Shown here: piece after piece, positions 8,781 to 18,003 of the stretch
Numbering within the stretch: position 1 is the stretch's first letter
Layout: each line of letters starts with the position of its first letter
The notes under the pieces: model-generated
The model's database searches: none
What the model was told of the DNA's origin: nothing
Seen by the model: the letters and a program-made list of their open reading frames with translations, nothing else
Position numbers and translations under genes: made by a program
From: Planctomycetota bacterium
GTDB lineage: Bacteria > Planctomycetota > Planctomycetia > Pirellulales > Pirellulaceae
Assembly (NCBI GenBank): GCA_029259935.1
Contig: JAJDEH010000040.1
Coordinates: forward strand, 1-34,237
DNA length: 34,237 bases
Direction: 5' to 3'

Positions 8781-9917
8781 CTACACGACGTGCAAATTGT
8801 CGCGGTGGACGACTTCCTCGTAGGGGAAATGTCCCAAGAGGTCCGCGATCTGGCCGGTCTTTAGCCCCTTGATTTGCTCCACCTCACTTGTCGGATAATT
8901 GCTCAGGCCGCGGGCAATCTCGCCACCGCCCGAGTCACGCAGCGACACAATGTCTCCCTTGCGAAAGTCGCCGCCAACCGCCACGATTCCGATGGCTAAC
9001 AAACTGCCCCCCTGCTCGATAATCGCCTGGCAGGCTCCGCGATCTAGGGTGATGTGTCCGCGCGGTTGAGCCGAATAGCCAATCCAACGTTTCCAAGGGC
9101 TGACCGATTTGCCTTGAGCGATGAATAGGGTTCCCACGAGTTCACCGCGAGCCACCTGAGCCAGCACGCCCGCTTCTCGGCCGCTGGCAATGATCACGTT
9201 TTCGCCCGCGGCGGTCGTGATTCTGGCCGCTTCCAACTTGCTGGCCATGCCGCCCTTGCTCAATCCGGTCGCCCGGTCGCGAACATACGAGAAGATGGTC
9301 TCGTCCAATTGCGACACCGTGGGAATAATCTCGACTCCAGGATCGTCGGGCGGGCCGTTATAGAGCCCCTCGACGTCGGAAAGGATCACCAGCAACGGAG
9401 CCCGCAACAAATTGGTAACCATGGCCGCCAGCCGGTCGTTGTCGCCAAATGTAGTCATCAATTCGTCAACCGCCACGGTGTCATTCTCGTTGATGATCGG
9501 AATGGCACCGAATTCCATCAGAGCGAACAAGGTGTTGCGCACATTCAAATAGCGGGCGCGGTCATCCACGTCGTCGACGGTCAGCAATACTTGAGCCGCA
9601 TGCCGCCCATGTTTGCGAAAGGTGCGGTCGTAGGTTTCAATCAAGTTCGTCTGGCCGACGGCCGCCACGGCCTGCAATTTCGCAATGTCGGTGGGCCGCT
9701 CGCCAATCCCCAATTGGCTCATTCCCGCTCCGACAGCTCCCGAACTGACCAAGACCACCTTTCGTCCCGCGTCGATCAACTGGCAAACTTCCTCCGCCAA
9801 TCGCGCAATGCGTTGCTCGTCGAGCGTGGCGTCGGCATGCGTCAGTACTCGCGTACCGATCTTGACAACGATCATCTCCGAATTGGCGGCAATTTCCTGA
9901 CGTAACAGGTCGGTCAT
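8781..9917 (-). CDS. proB: glutamate 5-kinase with PUA domain
   Basis: ProB phosphorylates L-glutamate to gamma-glutamyl phosphate, the first and feedback-inhibited step of proline synthesis, in the cytoplasm. The 378-residue length matches the family (about 367 in E. coli). The amino acid kinase domain (about 12-270) shows VVKIGTRVLT, VLVSSGAVGAGM, INENDTVAVDELMTTFGDND and KGGMASKLEAARI. The C-terminal PUA domain (about 285-370) begins near RGHITLDRGACQAI. No proA gene is visible nearby. ATG at 9917 gives an N-terminus that reaches the kinase core in the usual distance. The leader just upstream is a tandem duplication of a 21-bp unit (9923-9964), which places repeated sequence where a ribosome binding site would lie; no standard site is seen. 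Confidence 0.96.
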   Translation of the reverse strand: MTDLLRQEIAANSEMIVVKIGTRVLTHADATLDEQRIARLAEEVCQLIDAGRKVVLVSSGAVGAGMSQLGIGERPTDIAKLQAVAAVGQTNLIETYDRTFRKHGRHAAQVLLTVDDVDDRARYLNVRNTLFALMEFGAIPIINENDTVAVDELMTTFGDNDRLAAMVTNLLRAPLLVILSDVEGLYNGPPDDPGVEIIPTVSQLDETIFSYVRDRATGLSKGGMASKLEAARITTAAGENVIIASGREAGVLAQVARGELVGTLFIAQGKSVSPWKRWIGYSAQPRGHITLDRGACQAIIEQGGSLLAIGIVAVGGDFRKGDIVSLRDSGGGEIARGLSNYPTSEVEQIKGLKTGQIADLLGHFPYEEVVHRDNLHVV

Positions 9918-10270
9918 ATCTTCACGGAAATCGAAAACTGAAACACGGAAATCAAAAATTGAAAGCGGTTCGATTTGCCCATTTTGCGGTATCGGAATCA
10001 GATGCGATCAGTTGTGGTCGCCAAGCGCCTAATCGCTTGAACTTACCGCTAAAGGTGCGTACCCACCACGGGGTAGGCAGCTTTTTCCGGCCACGGAATT
10101 CGTGTCACCTTTTAGTGTAGTCGCGATATTGGCGGCCAGCGCGTCGGCGGAATTCGACCAGGAAAGGCTCGCCAGCGGTCGCTTGTTAAATCAACCTGCC
10201 CTGAATAGAATGAGAAGCATCCTGCCTAACGCCCCTTTTCTCCTGCCGACAGGAAGTCGAAAGGTCAAGA
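9918..10270. other. 353-bp divergent intergenic region, proB/purF
   Basis: This stretch must hold the promoters of proB (leftward) and purF (rightward). It contains the 21-bp tandem duplication next to proB. A short TACCC/GGGTA inverted repeat at 10060-10075 precedes a T-rich stretch but is too small to call. No coding frame is supported. Confidence 0.5.
9923..9964. repeat. 21-bp tandem duplication in proB leader
   Basis: Two adjacent 21-nt units at 9923-9943 and 9944-9964 begin with CACGGAAATC and end with TGAAA, differing at 2 of 21 positions. They abut directly and start 6 bases upstream of the proB start codon. Confidence 0.8.
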
Positions 10271-11881
10271 ATGAGTGAGCTTCATCACGAGTGCGGCGTT
10301 GCCGCGATCTACCATCTTCCCGGCGGCGATGAGAGTCCGCTTGGTCCCGACCAGGGACGCGATCAGGTTTCGCGCCTGATGCCGGGCATGTTGCTGGATA
10401 TCCAGAACCGAGGGCAGTTGTCCGCCGGTTTCACGACATTTGATCCGAACCGCGATCAGTTGATCGACACGCACAGAAACGTCGGTTCGGTGTCCGAGGT
10501 CTTCAAACTTTCGCATCGGGAGAAGAGCGAGAAGTTGATGCGCGAGTATGCCGGACGCGCGGCGATTGGCCATGTGCGATATGCGACCTGTGGCCGCGAA
10601 GATCGCAGTTACGCGCAGCCGTTCGAACGACACCATCTGCAGAAGCACAAGTGGTTCAGCTTTGGTTTTAATGGGCAACTGGCGAATTATCAGCAACTGC
10701 GAGATCGTCTGCTGGGCGGTGACGATCACCACCTGGCCCGCGAGACCGATACTGAAATCATTATGCACGAGATCAGCCGCGAGCTGTCCGGCTTTGGAGA
10801 TCCGAGGCTGATCGACGTCATGCGCAGCGTTAGCCAGCGTTTTGACGGTGCATATAGCATGGTGCTTCTCAATGCCCGTGGCGACATGCTTGTGGCCCGC
10901 GATCCGCTGGGCATCAAGCCGTTGTGCTACGCCCGTGAGGGACAATTGTTTGCCGCCGCCAGCGAAAGCGTGGCATTGCTCAATCTTGGATTCGAAGTCG
11001 AAAGTGTCAAGTCGCTGCCGCCGGGACAGGCCGTCGTCATCGAGAACGGCGAGCTGAGCATTCAGACGTTTGCCCCCTCGTCGGGGCGGGCTCACTGTTT
11101 TTTCGAGTGGATCTACTTCGCCAACGTCGCCAGCACGCTGGACGATCGCAGTGTGTATGTTTCTCGTACTCGCCTGGGTCAGGAATTGGCGCGGATGGAA
11201 ACGGAAGATGGGCGAGTTCCCATCGACGAAGACACGATCGTCGTGCCGGTGCCCGATACAAGTAAAGCGGCGGCCGACGCCATGGCGTTTGAACTGGGAA
11301 TTCCATCGCGTGAGGGCCTGATTCGCAATCGTTACGCGGGCCGCACCTTCATCGAAGGAGGAAAAGGCCGGCTACGAAAGGCGAAGAGCAAATACACACC
11401 TCTACGTGAAGTACTGGAAGGCAAACGCGTCTTTCTGGTGGAAGACTCGATCGTCCGCTCGACCACGATGAAAGCGTTGTTGAGCCGCCTGCGGACACGC
11501 GGCCATGTCAAGGAAATCCATGTACGAGTGGCCTGCCCGCCCATCGTGGCACCCTGCTTTTATGGCATCGACATGTCAACGGTGGATGAACTGTTCGCGC
11601 CGAAGTTCCTGCACAATGGCGGAGCTCTGACAGACGAAATTCACGCGGAGATGGCCGAATCGCTCGGCGCTGATTCCTTGCGGTACCTGCCGATCCCGGC
11701 GATTAGCCGCGCGATCGATTTGGACGGCCAGCTATGCCAAGCCTGTATTACCGGCAAATATCCCACGCCCTGCGGCCAAGATCTCTATCAAATTGCGCTC
11801 AAAAAAAACGGCGCTGAAGGCGGCCCAACGCCCGGTCGCACTTACGAACAGGAAAGAGACGCAGAGATTCTGAATATCTGA
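10271..11881 (+). CDS. purF: amidophosphoribosyltransferase family protein
   Basis: PurF transfers glutamine amide nitrogen to PRPP to give phosphoribosylamine, the committed step of purine synthesis. The 536-residue protein has an N-terminal class II glutamine amidotransferase domain: C8 in [10 protein letters not shown] would become the N-terminal nucleophile after removal of a 7-residue propeptide. [30 protein letters not shown] and [10 protein letters not shown] match the family pattern. The phosphoribosyltransferase domain carries the PRPP-binding loop [13 protein letters not shown] near 387-399, and the end has [16 protein letters not shown] as in PurF C-termini. [10 protein letters not shown] differs from the more usual QHRGQESAG, so a specialised PurF paralogue is possible. 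ATG at 10271 follows AAAGGTCAAGA, an acceptable ribosome binding site. It is convergent with a DUF1501 gene, 8 bases between stops. Confidence 0.88.
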   Translation: MSELHHECGVAAIYHLPGGDESPLGPDQGRDQVSRLMPGMLLDIQNRGQLSAGFTTFDPNRDQLIDTHRNVGSVSEVFKLSHREKSEKLMREYAGRAAIGHVRYATCGREDRSYAQPFERHHLQKHKWFSFGFNGQLANYQQLRDRLLGGDDHHLARETDTEIIMHEISRELSGFGDPRLIDVMRSVSQRFDGAYSMVLLNARGDMLVARDPLGIKPLCYAREGQLFAAASESVALLNLGFEVESVKSLPPGQAVVIENGELSIQTFAPSSGRAHCFFEWIYFANVASTLDDRSVYVSRTRLGQELARMETEDGRVPIDEDTIVVPVPDTSKAAADAMAFELGIPSREGLIRNRYAGRTFIEGGKGRLRKAKSKYTPLREVLEGKRVFLVEDSIVRSTTMKALLSRLRTRGHVKEIHVRVACPPIVAPCFYGIDMSTVDELFAPKFLHNGGALTDEIHAEMAESLGADSLRYLPIPAISRAIDLDGQLCQACITGKYPTPCGQDLYQIALKKNGAEGGPTPGRTYEQERDAEILNI

Positions 11882-11889
11882 GCCGCCCG

Positions 11890-13335
11890 TCAGGCAATCA
11901 GTTCATCGACCACTCGCGCCTCGTGTACTCCGGTCAATCGCTCTTTCAAACCGTTCCGTTCGACGAACAACTCTTCATGGTGCAGCCCCAACAGGTGCAG
12001 CATCGTGGCGTGCCAGTCGGTGACGCTCACCCGCTGTTCGACCGCCGCGAAACCGAAATCGTCCGTCGCGCCAAGCTGAAATCCTTGCTTCACGCCGCCG
12101 CCGGCCATCCACGTCACGAGGGCGTTTTTGTTGTGGTCGCGGCCCGCTTTGGCGGGATCTTTGTCCGCCGGCAACTGGGCAATCGGCAAGCGTCCCATTT
12201 CGCCGCCCCACATGACAAGGGTCTCGTCTAGCAGCCCGCGCTGCTTGAGATCTTCAAGCAAGCCCGCGATTGGCTTATCGGTGCGATCGCAAGCGTGCTT
12301 CAGCGCCGTGCCGATGTTGCTATGGTTGTCCCAGATCTGCCCGTTGATGAACAACTGCACGAAGCGAACACCTCGTTCGATTAAGCGGCGCGCGATCAGG
12401 CAGCGACGGCCATAGGAATCGGTGACGTCGGTGCCAATTCCGTACATCTTGTGCGTGGCGGCGGTTTCCCGAGAAAGGTCGAGCGCGTCGGTCGCTGAGA
12501 TTTGCATGCGAGCCGCTAATTCGTACGAAGCGATGCGGGCGTCGAGCCGTGGCCGCAGCGCGCGGTCGCGCTTGTGAATGTGGTCGAGCCGCGAGATCAG
12601 TTGCCGCTCGATTTTTGTGACGGATTCAGGTTCGTCAAATCCAGGCTTCAAATTCAGTACGGGCGATCCGGTTGCGCGGAACCGGGTCCCTTGATAAATC
12701 GGCGGCAGATAGCCCGAATACCAGTTGTCGGTATTGTTGACCGGCAGTCCCAGCGGATCGTCGAGCACGACGTAGGCCGGCAGATTTTGGTTTTCCGTTC
12801 CCAAGCCGTAGGTGACCCAAGCGCCCAGCGTTGGCCGGCCAATGAACTCGCTGCCCGAATGGATTTTGTACAAGGCCGGCTCGTGCGTCAGATTCGTGGT
12901 GTGCATCGATTTGATCATCGACACCTTGTCGACTTGCTTGGCAAAGTGCGGCATCACGTCCGAGACCCACATGCCGCTTTCGCCGTGCCGCGCGAACTTG
13001 AAAGGGCTCTTCATTAGCGCCCCGGCCGCGTCGGGAAACTCAACCTCGCCGGCGATCTTTTCGAAATGCCCTTCGCCGTGCCGCCGAGTCAGTTCGTCCT
13101 TCGGATCGAACAGATCCATCTGGCTGGGCCCGCCATTCATGAACAGATGAATGACCGCCTTGGCCTTTGGCTCGTGATGCGGCCGGCGCGGCAGGACGTC
13201 ATTGACCGCCCGCCGGGACTCCGCGCCAAAAACGTCCCGCGACAGCAGTTGCGTGAGCGCGGCGGTGTAGAGTCCGGCACCTACCTGTTGGAACAAACCG
13301 CGACGCGTGATGTTTTGGGAGGTGTGTTCACTCAT
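11890..13335 (-). CDS. DUF1501 family Tat-exported protein
   Basis: The 481-residue protein begins with a twin-arginine signal (TRRGLFQQVGAG, R11-R12), so it should be exported folded. The body matches DUF1501, an alkaline phosphatase/sulfatase-fold family greatly expanded in planctomycetes: FMNGGPSQMDLFDPK near the N-terminus, GRPTLGAWVTYGLG, and a C-terminal GRDHNKNALVTWMAGGG. The biochemical function is not established; members nearly always pair with DUF1549/DUF1553 cytochrome-like proteins, as here, where the partner lies 26 bases upstream on the same strand and is almost certainly co-transcribed. The product of the pair is thought to act in the envelope, perhaps on polysaccharides, which is inference. 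Confidence 0.93.
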   Translation of the reverse strand: MSEHTSQNITRRGLFQQVGAGLYTAALTQLLSRDVFGAESRRAVNDVLPRRPHHEPKAKAVIHLFMNGGPSQMDLFDPKDELTRRHGEGHFEKIAGEVEFPDAAGALMKSPFKFARHGESGMWVSDVMPHFAKQVDKVSMIKSMHTTNLTHEPALYKIHSGSEFIGRPTLGAWVTYGLGTENQNLPAYVVLDDPLGLPVNNTDNWYSGYLPPIYQGTRFRATGSPVLNLKPGFDEPESVTKIERQLISRLDHIHKRDRALRPRLDARIASYELAARMQISATDALDLSRETAATHKMYGIGTDVTDSYGRRCLIARRLIERGVRFVQLFINGQIWDNHSNIGTALKHACDRTDKPIAGLLEDLKQRGLLDETLVMWGGEMGRLPIAQLPADKDPAKAGRDHNKNALVTWMAGGGVKQGFQLGATDDFGFAAVEQRVSVTDWHATMLHLLGLHHEELFVERNGLKERLTGVHEARVVDELIA

Positions 13336-13361
13336 CGAAACGTCTCACCACTTGGGTTGAC

Positions 13362-16181
13362 TCAATCAATATAAACAAACGCTGCCGAGTTCATCACGGC
13401 ATGACAGTAATTCGCCAGCGCCCGTTGTTGGACTTGTTCGGTCGCATTTTCGCCCGCGCCCCGTTCGGCACGCCAGCGGTTGGCAATTGCCTCGATCATC
13501 TCGATCGCGATCGCATGCTCTTCATCGGAAGGCGGTCTGCCGAAAGCCAACGCGTGAACGTGACGAATTTGGCGGCCGGTATCCGCGCCAACTTCAGCCC
13601 GCACGCGACTGGCGAAAAGCCCGGCCCACTCGTGCACTAGCGCGTTGTTGAGCAAATGGAGGGCCTGGGGCGCTACGATCGATTCACTGCGATCCAGGCA
13701 ATTCGGCCCCATCTGTGGATAGTCGAAGCTCTCGAGCAGCGTCGGAATTTTCGTTCGCCGTTGCAACAGATAGATGCTGCGTCGCCAGCCGCCGTGAGAG
13801 GATTTCGCGGTCACCAGGCCGTCGTCTCGTGTGTCAACTCGATCAGGCGGCCCGAACGGCTGCAGGTCAAGAACTCCCGACAACGCCAGCAGAGAATCAC
13901 GCACGGCTTCAGCTTCCATTCGCTTCAGCCTCATGCGCGAGAGTAGTTCATTTTCTGGATCGGCCTTTAAAAGAGCGGGCGTTAGCTGGGAATTCTGGCG
14001 ATAAGCCGCCGACGTCACCATCAGACGATGCATGGCCTTGATGCTCCAGCCGCGACGGACGAACTCCACGGCGAGCAAGTCGAGCAACCGCGGGTGCGTC
14101 GGCTTCGCTCCGGTCTTGCCGAAATTGTCGAGCGACGAGACGATGCCGTGGCCGAAGTGGTGTTTCCAGACGCGATTGATCATGACTCGCGCGGTGAGCG
14201 GATTGTCAGGGTTGGTCAACCAGCGAGCCAGCGCCAGACGGCGTCCAGTCTTGTTGGCTCCGTCCCAGGGCGGGGCATAGTTGAGCGGCGTCTGGCCGTC
14301 CGTCATTACGGAAGGCACTCCCGGACCAACTTCATGACCAGCCGTCAAATAATTTCCGCGCTTTAGCATGTGTGTCGGCGAGGGCGTGCCGCGCGACCAC
14401 AGCGCCCGAATTCGCGGTTCGGGCTTTCGCTCGGCTTCGATATTCTTGATTTGCCCATCCAGTTGTTTTTTTCGTTCGTTGTCTTGTTCGCTTTCGCGTT
14501 GCTGTTTCAGCAGTTTGACCTTTTCGTCAAGGGCCGCATTTTCAGCTTGCCACGCCCGGCGTTCCCGCGTCGTCACAAACGCCAGCGTGCGCGGGCCTTG
14601 CGATTTGAGCCAATCGTGTTCGTCGTATCCATCCTTGAAAATTGCGGACAGCCGGTAGTAATCACGCTGCGGAATCGGATCGAACTTGTGCGAATGACAA
14701 CGGGCACAGTGAATCGTCAGGCCGAGGACCGCCGAACCAAAAATCTGAATCTCGTCCGAAATGACTTCCAGTCGTTCGGGGACAAAGTTGGTAATATTGG
14801 CAAAGGTGCGATCGGGCGCGGTTCGTAAGAAACCGGTCGCCACGAGGTTCTCATAAATCGGCTCGGTGATCTCTTCGGCGTTCTCGTAGTCGGCCAACTC
14901 GTCGCCGGCAATCTGTTCATGCAAGAAGCGATCGTACGGTTTGTCGGCGTTGAAGGCTCGAATAACGTAATCGCGATACCGCCAAATGTGAGGCCGCTCG
15001 CGATCTTCGTTTTGAGCCCCTTCGGAATCGGCGTAGCCTGCCGCGTCGAGCCAGTAGCGGGCCCAGCGTTCGCCGTGCGTCGGTGATGCGAGCATTCGAT
15101 CAACAAGCCGCTCATACGCCGAGGGATCGGCGTCGGAAACGAAAGCGGAAACTTCATCGGGCGTCGGCGGCAAGCCCGTCAGGTCAAATGAGAGGCGGCG
15201 GATCAACGTGCGGCGATCGGCTTCGCCGGACAAGCGAAGCCGCCGCGATTCCAAGCGGGCCAACACGAAGGAATCAACCACATTGGCAGGTTGTCCCGAT
15301 TCTTTCACAACCGGCAATCCGGGACGACGCGGCGGCTTGAACGACCAGAATTCGCGATCTTCACTGGTGACAAGTAGGTCAGGTTCACTCGTGGCGATGT
15401 CGGGGCCCAGTGACGATTCAGGCAACCCACTGGCAATCCACTGCTTCAATTTGGCCAGTTCCGAATCCGCCATCGGCTTGACGCTGACCGAAACCAACAG
15501 CCGTCTCGGCGGCATCTCGCCCGCATGAATCCGCCTGACGATTAAGCTCTCGTCGGAATTTCCCGCAACGACAGCGGGTCCCGACTTACCGCCCTTGAGC
15601 ATCGAAGCCTTAGTGCGTAGATCGAGATCCGCCTCACGGCGACGTCCACCGTGACAAGCGGTACATCGCAGCAACATCAACGGCACGATGTCGTGTTGCG
15701 TGATCGTTGGTGCGGCGACCTTGCCGTCGCGAAACTTAGCACCTGCGGAAATCCAGCGACGAATCATGGCGACTTGTTTCTCGGACAGCGGTTCGACGCC
15801 GCTATCCTCCGGTGGCATCTCGCCGTCGTCGATCAGTTCCAGTAGCAAACTTTCGCCAGGCTTGCCCGCTGAGATCGCCGCGCCCGATTCGCCGCCTTCG
15901 ACAACCGCACGGGCTGTCGCCAGGCTCAAGCCACCCTTCTTCGCCTTCTCGCCGTGACACTTAAAGCAATGTTGTTCAAACAGAGGCCGAATTTTGTTCT
16001 CGTAGGTGAGATCATCGGATTCGGCACCGGCCACGACCGCAGCGCAAAGACTCATGAATGCCGCCAACCAAGAAATCCGCCGGATACGAAGACTTGGTCG
16101 CCTTTCGCTCCGCGAAAGAGCGTTCTTTCGCGGAGCGAAAGACGACATTCTCGCGTCGTCCGTAAGCAACAACTTGCGCAT
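13362..16181 (-). CDS. PSCyt1-DUF1549-DUF1553 planctomycete cytochrome-like protein
   Basis: I choose the ATG at 16181 (939 residues; an alternative is 16148). The frame stays open to 16295, but that extension runs through the terminator of the upstream gene. After a basic N-terminus and a hydrophobic segment (about 35-52) comes a cytochrome C-like PSCyt1 domain with C72FKCH and GEMPPEDSG, then a second module with RCTACHGG and GEMPPRRLL. A DUF1549 domain follows (SFDLTGLPPTPDEV, RYWLDAAGYADSEG, and a third CxxCH in CARCHSHKFDPIPQRDYY), then a coiled coil, then DUF1553 (DNPLTARVMINRVWKHHFG). Three CxxCH motifs could bind haem. Its stop is 26 bases before the DUF1501 gene it normally pairs with. 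Residues about 14-28 are encoded by a perfect 17-bp palindrome pair, an oddity described separately. Role is unknown; envelope location is inferred. Confidence 0.92.
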   Translation of the reverse strand: MRKLLLTDDARMSSFAPRKNALSRSERRPSLRIRRISWLAAFMSLCAAVVAGAESDDLTYENKIRPLFEQHCFKCHGEKAKKGGLSLATARAVVEGGESGAAISAGKPGESLLLELIDDGEMPPEDSGVEPLSEKQVAMIRRWISAGAKFRDGKVAAPTITQHDIVPLMLLRCTACHGGRRREADLDLRTKASMLKGGKSGPAVVAGNSDESLIVRRIHAGEMPPRRLLVSVSVKPMADSELAKLKQWIASGLPESSLGPDIATSEPDLLVTSEDREFWSFKPPRRPGLPVVKESGQPANVVDSFVLARLESRRLRLSGEADRRTLIRRLSFDLTGLPPTPDEVSAFVSDADPSAYERLVDRMLASPTHGERWARYWLDAAGYADSEGAQNEDRERPHIWRYRDYVIRAFNADKPYDRFLHEQIAGDELADYENAEEITEPIYENLVATGFLRTAPDRTFANITNFVPERLEVISDEIQIFGSAVLGLTIHCARCHSHKFDPIPQRDYYRLSAIFKDGYDEHDWLKSQGPRTLAFVTTRERRAWQAENAALDEKVKLLKQQRESEQDNERKKQLDGQIKNIEAERKPEPRIRALWSRGTPSPTHMLKRGNYLTAGHEVGPGVPSVMTDGQTPLNYAPPWDGANKTGRRLALARWLTNPDNPLTARVMINRVWKHHFGHGIVSSLDNFGKTGAKPTHPRLLDLLAVEFVRRGWSIKAMHRLMVTSAAYRQNSQLTPALLKADPENELLSRMRLKRMEAEAVRDSLLALSGVLDLQPFGPPDRVDTRDDGLVTAKSSHGGWRRSIYLLQRRTKIPTLLESFDYPQMGPNCLDRSESIVAPQALHLLNNALVHEWAGLFASRVRAEVGADTGRQIRHVHALAFGRPPSDEEHAIAIEMIEAIANRWRAERGAGENATEQVQQRALANYCHAVMNSAAFVYID
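16102..16141. repeat. perfect 17-bp inverted repeat in coding sequence
   Basis: CTTTCGCTCCGCGAAAG (16102-16118) and its exact reverse complement (16125-16141) are separated by six bases. Each arm is itself near-palindromic (CTTTCGC-tcc-GCGAAAG). It lies at the start of the DUF1549 protein, encoding the peptide around SFAPRKNALSRSERR. Confidence 0.92.
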
Positions 16182-16261
16182 GCAACTATCGTAATCGATT
16201 TGATGCCCACGTTGGTGAAAATCGCCAATCCATCCACGTCCTCCTCGCGAAGTAGGACCAC

Positions 16262-16289
16262 AAAAAAACCCGGTCCAGAAGACCGGGTT
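16262..16289 (-). terminator. rho-independent terminator of DUF1501 gene 2
   Basis: AACCCGGTC (16267-16275) and GACCGGGTT (16281-16289) form a 9-bp stem with a 5-nt loop. On the minus strand it is followed by a run of seven Ts (16268-16262). It begins about 20 bases after the stop of the DUF1501 gene at 16310. Confidence 0.9.
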
Positions 16290-16309
16290 CGTCACTTGAT
16301 AAACGAGGT

Positions 16310-17695
16310 TTAGACCAATTCACGCATCGGCTTGACGCCTTGATCGACCAAGTATTGAGGTCGCCCACGGAGATCGAATTCCCGAACGGCCTGCAGGTTG
16401 AGTCCCATTCGCTGATACAACGAGGCAAACACTTCCTGGAACGTGACGGGGCGGTCCTTGGCGTATTCGCCCAGCCGGTTCGTGGAACCGATCACCTGGC
16501 CCGTTCGCAAGCCGCCACCGGCCAGCAACGCACAGGAGACTCGTGGCCAATGGTCGCGGCCCGCGTTGGCGTTGATCTTGGGAGTTCGGCCGAACTCGCC
16601 CCACACCACAACCGAAACGTCGCGCAACATGCCGCGGTTTTCCAGGTCTTCGACCAATGCGCTGACCGCGCGATCGAGCATCGGCATGTCTTGACGGCCA
16701 CGTTTGAAGTTGCCGCCATGCCAATCCCAGCGGCTGAAGTTCATCGAGACCACGCGAGCCCCGGCCTCAACCAGTCGCCGAGCGATTAAGAAGTTCTCGG
16801 TCATCTTGGGGGCACCGTCGGCGGTGAAGTTGGGTTCACCCTTGCCATAACGTTCAACCAACTTGGGATCTTCTTTCGACAAGTCGAGTGCTTCGGCCAG
16901 CGCGGAAGAAGTCAGAATGCCGAGCGCTTGTTGCGTAAACGCGTCCAGCCCGTCCATCGCACCGCTGGAGTCAGTCTCACGGCGGAAGCCATCCAACGAC
17001 CTCAGCAGATTGTCGCGGTCGCTTAGCCGTTCCAAGCTGATGCCCTTGAGCACCATGTTCTCTTTGTTCTCGACCGTTCGCTTCGCGCCCTTGCCGCCGA
17101 CCAATCGGAACGGAGCGTGCTTGACGCCCAGGAAACCACCTTCACCCGGATTGCCCCAGGGAGCATGGTCCGTTTTGTACATCAGGCTTAGATGCGGTGG
17201 GATCGTCGAGTTCACGGGGCCGCGCACCTTGGAAACCCAGGCACCCATCGAGGGCCAACCGCCGGCCGGGGCGGGAGTCGCCGGTCGTCCGCTCATGCAC
17301 TGATACGAGTCGTGGCCGCCGCGAGCGCCGACCATCGAACGAATCGGCACGAACTTGTCCATCATCGATGCGATCATCGGGAACATCTCGCCAATTTCGA
17401 TGCCAGGCACACTGGTCGCGATCGGTTGGAACTCGCCGCGAATTTCGCTGGGGGCGTCGACCTTGATATCCCACATATCTTGGTGAGAAGGACCGCCGGG
17501 CAAAAAGACATTGATGATCGCTTTGTGCGAACGGCCCATGCCGGCTCGTGCCTCGGCTGCCAACAGTTGAGGCAACGCCAAACCGCCAGCCGCCATGCCG
17601 CCAGCAGTCATGCCGCCGATGGTCAAGAAATTTCTTCGGGAGAGCCGATCGCAAAAACCCGCACGATTATTGGGTCGTCCAAGAATAGTAAGCAT
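16310..17695 (-). CDS. DUF1501 family Tat-exported protein (second copy)
   Basis: This 461-residue protein has a twin-arginine signal, [15 protein letters not shown] (R20-R21), followed by a Gly/Ala-rich hydrophobic stretch ending at LLAAEA. DUF1501 signatures include [33 protein letters not shown], and a C-terminal [20 protein letters not shown]. It is only distantly similar to the DUF1501 protein at 11890-13335, and it is the subtype that retains EFGRTP and GRDHWP. It lies upstream of the DUF1549/DUF1553 gene on the same strand, but a strong terminator separates them, so it is probably its own transcription unit. ATG at 17695 is preceded by GGGAG nine bases upstream. A promoter should lie in 17696-17845. 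Confidence 0.93.
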   Translation of the reverse strand: MLTILGRPNNRAGFCDRLSRRNFLTIGGMTAGGMAAGGLALPQLLAAEARAGMGRSHKAIINVFLPGGPSHQDMWDIKVDAPSEIRGEFQPIATSVPGIEIGEMFPMIASMMDKFVPIRSMVGARGGHDSYQCMSGRPATPAPAGGWPSMGAWVSKVRGPVNSTIPPHLSLMYKTDHAPWGNPGEGGFLGVKHAPFRLVGGKGAKRTVENKENMVLKGISLERLSDRDNLLRSLDGFRRETDSSGAMDGLDAFTQQALGILTSSALAEALDLSKEDPKLVERYGKGEPNFTADGAPKMTENFLIARRLVEAGARVVSMNFSRWDWHGGNFKRGRQDMPMLDRAVSALVEDLENRGMLRDVSVVVWGEFGRTPKINANAGRDHWPRVSCALLAGGGLRTGQVIGSTNRLGEYAKDRPVTFQEVFASLYQRMGLNLQAVREFDLRGRPQYLVDQGVKPMRELV

Positions 17696-18003
17696 AAAAC
17701 CAACTCCCGCGTCCGTAGCTTGAGTTACGTCCGTAATGTGATGTGCTTAGAACATTACTCGTCGGAAGAGTAACGTGGTGTGCATTCGATCCACCGAAAT
17801 CATATCAAAATCAGTTGATCGGTACAACTTTTCCAAGGCCAAAAAGAAGATGCCCAGCTTCTCCGAAAAGCTGGGCATCTGTTTAGGATAAGTCGCCGAA
17901 GACCTTGCTATATAAGCACTTCCGAGAAAGTGCCCGTGCGCACGAACTCACCTGCACACTTGGGTGCAGATAGCCTATTTTAACAGGCTTCGGCTATTGG
18001 GGC
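17696..18003. other. 308-bp intergenic region with terminator hairpin
   Basis: Going leftwards from the selenoprotein gene's stop, this region holds weak inverted repeats (CTGCAC/GTGCAG near 17961-17978), then the strong hairpin at 17848-17880, then a TTACTC/GAGTAA inverted repeat at 17755-17773 that could be an operator of the DUF1501 gene. No coding frame is supported. Confidence 0.5.
17848..17880 (-). terminator. terminator downstream of the selenoprotein gene
   Basis: GATGCCCAGCTT (17849-17860) pairs with AAGCTGGGCATC (17868-17879), extended by one A-T pair to 13 bp, around a 7-nt loop. On the minus strand it is followed by TTCTTTTT, so it would terminate leftward transcripts from the gene at 18004-20304. 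Confidence 0.82.

Noticed and set aside
10060..10086. Terminator-like TACCC/GGGTA hairpin followed by Ts
   Set aside because: The stem is only 5 bp and lies between divergent genes, where a plus-strand terminator has no obvious upstream transcript.
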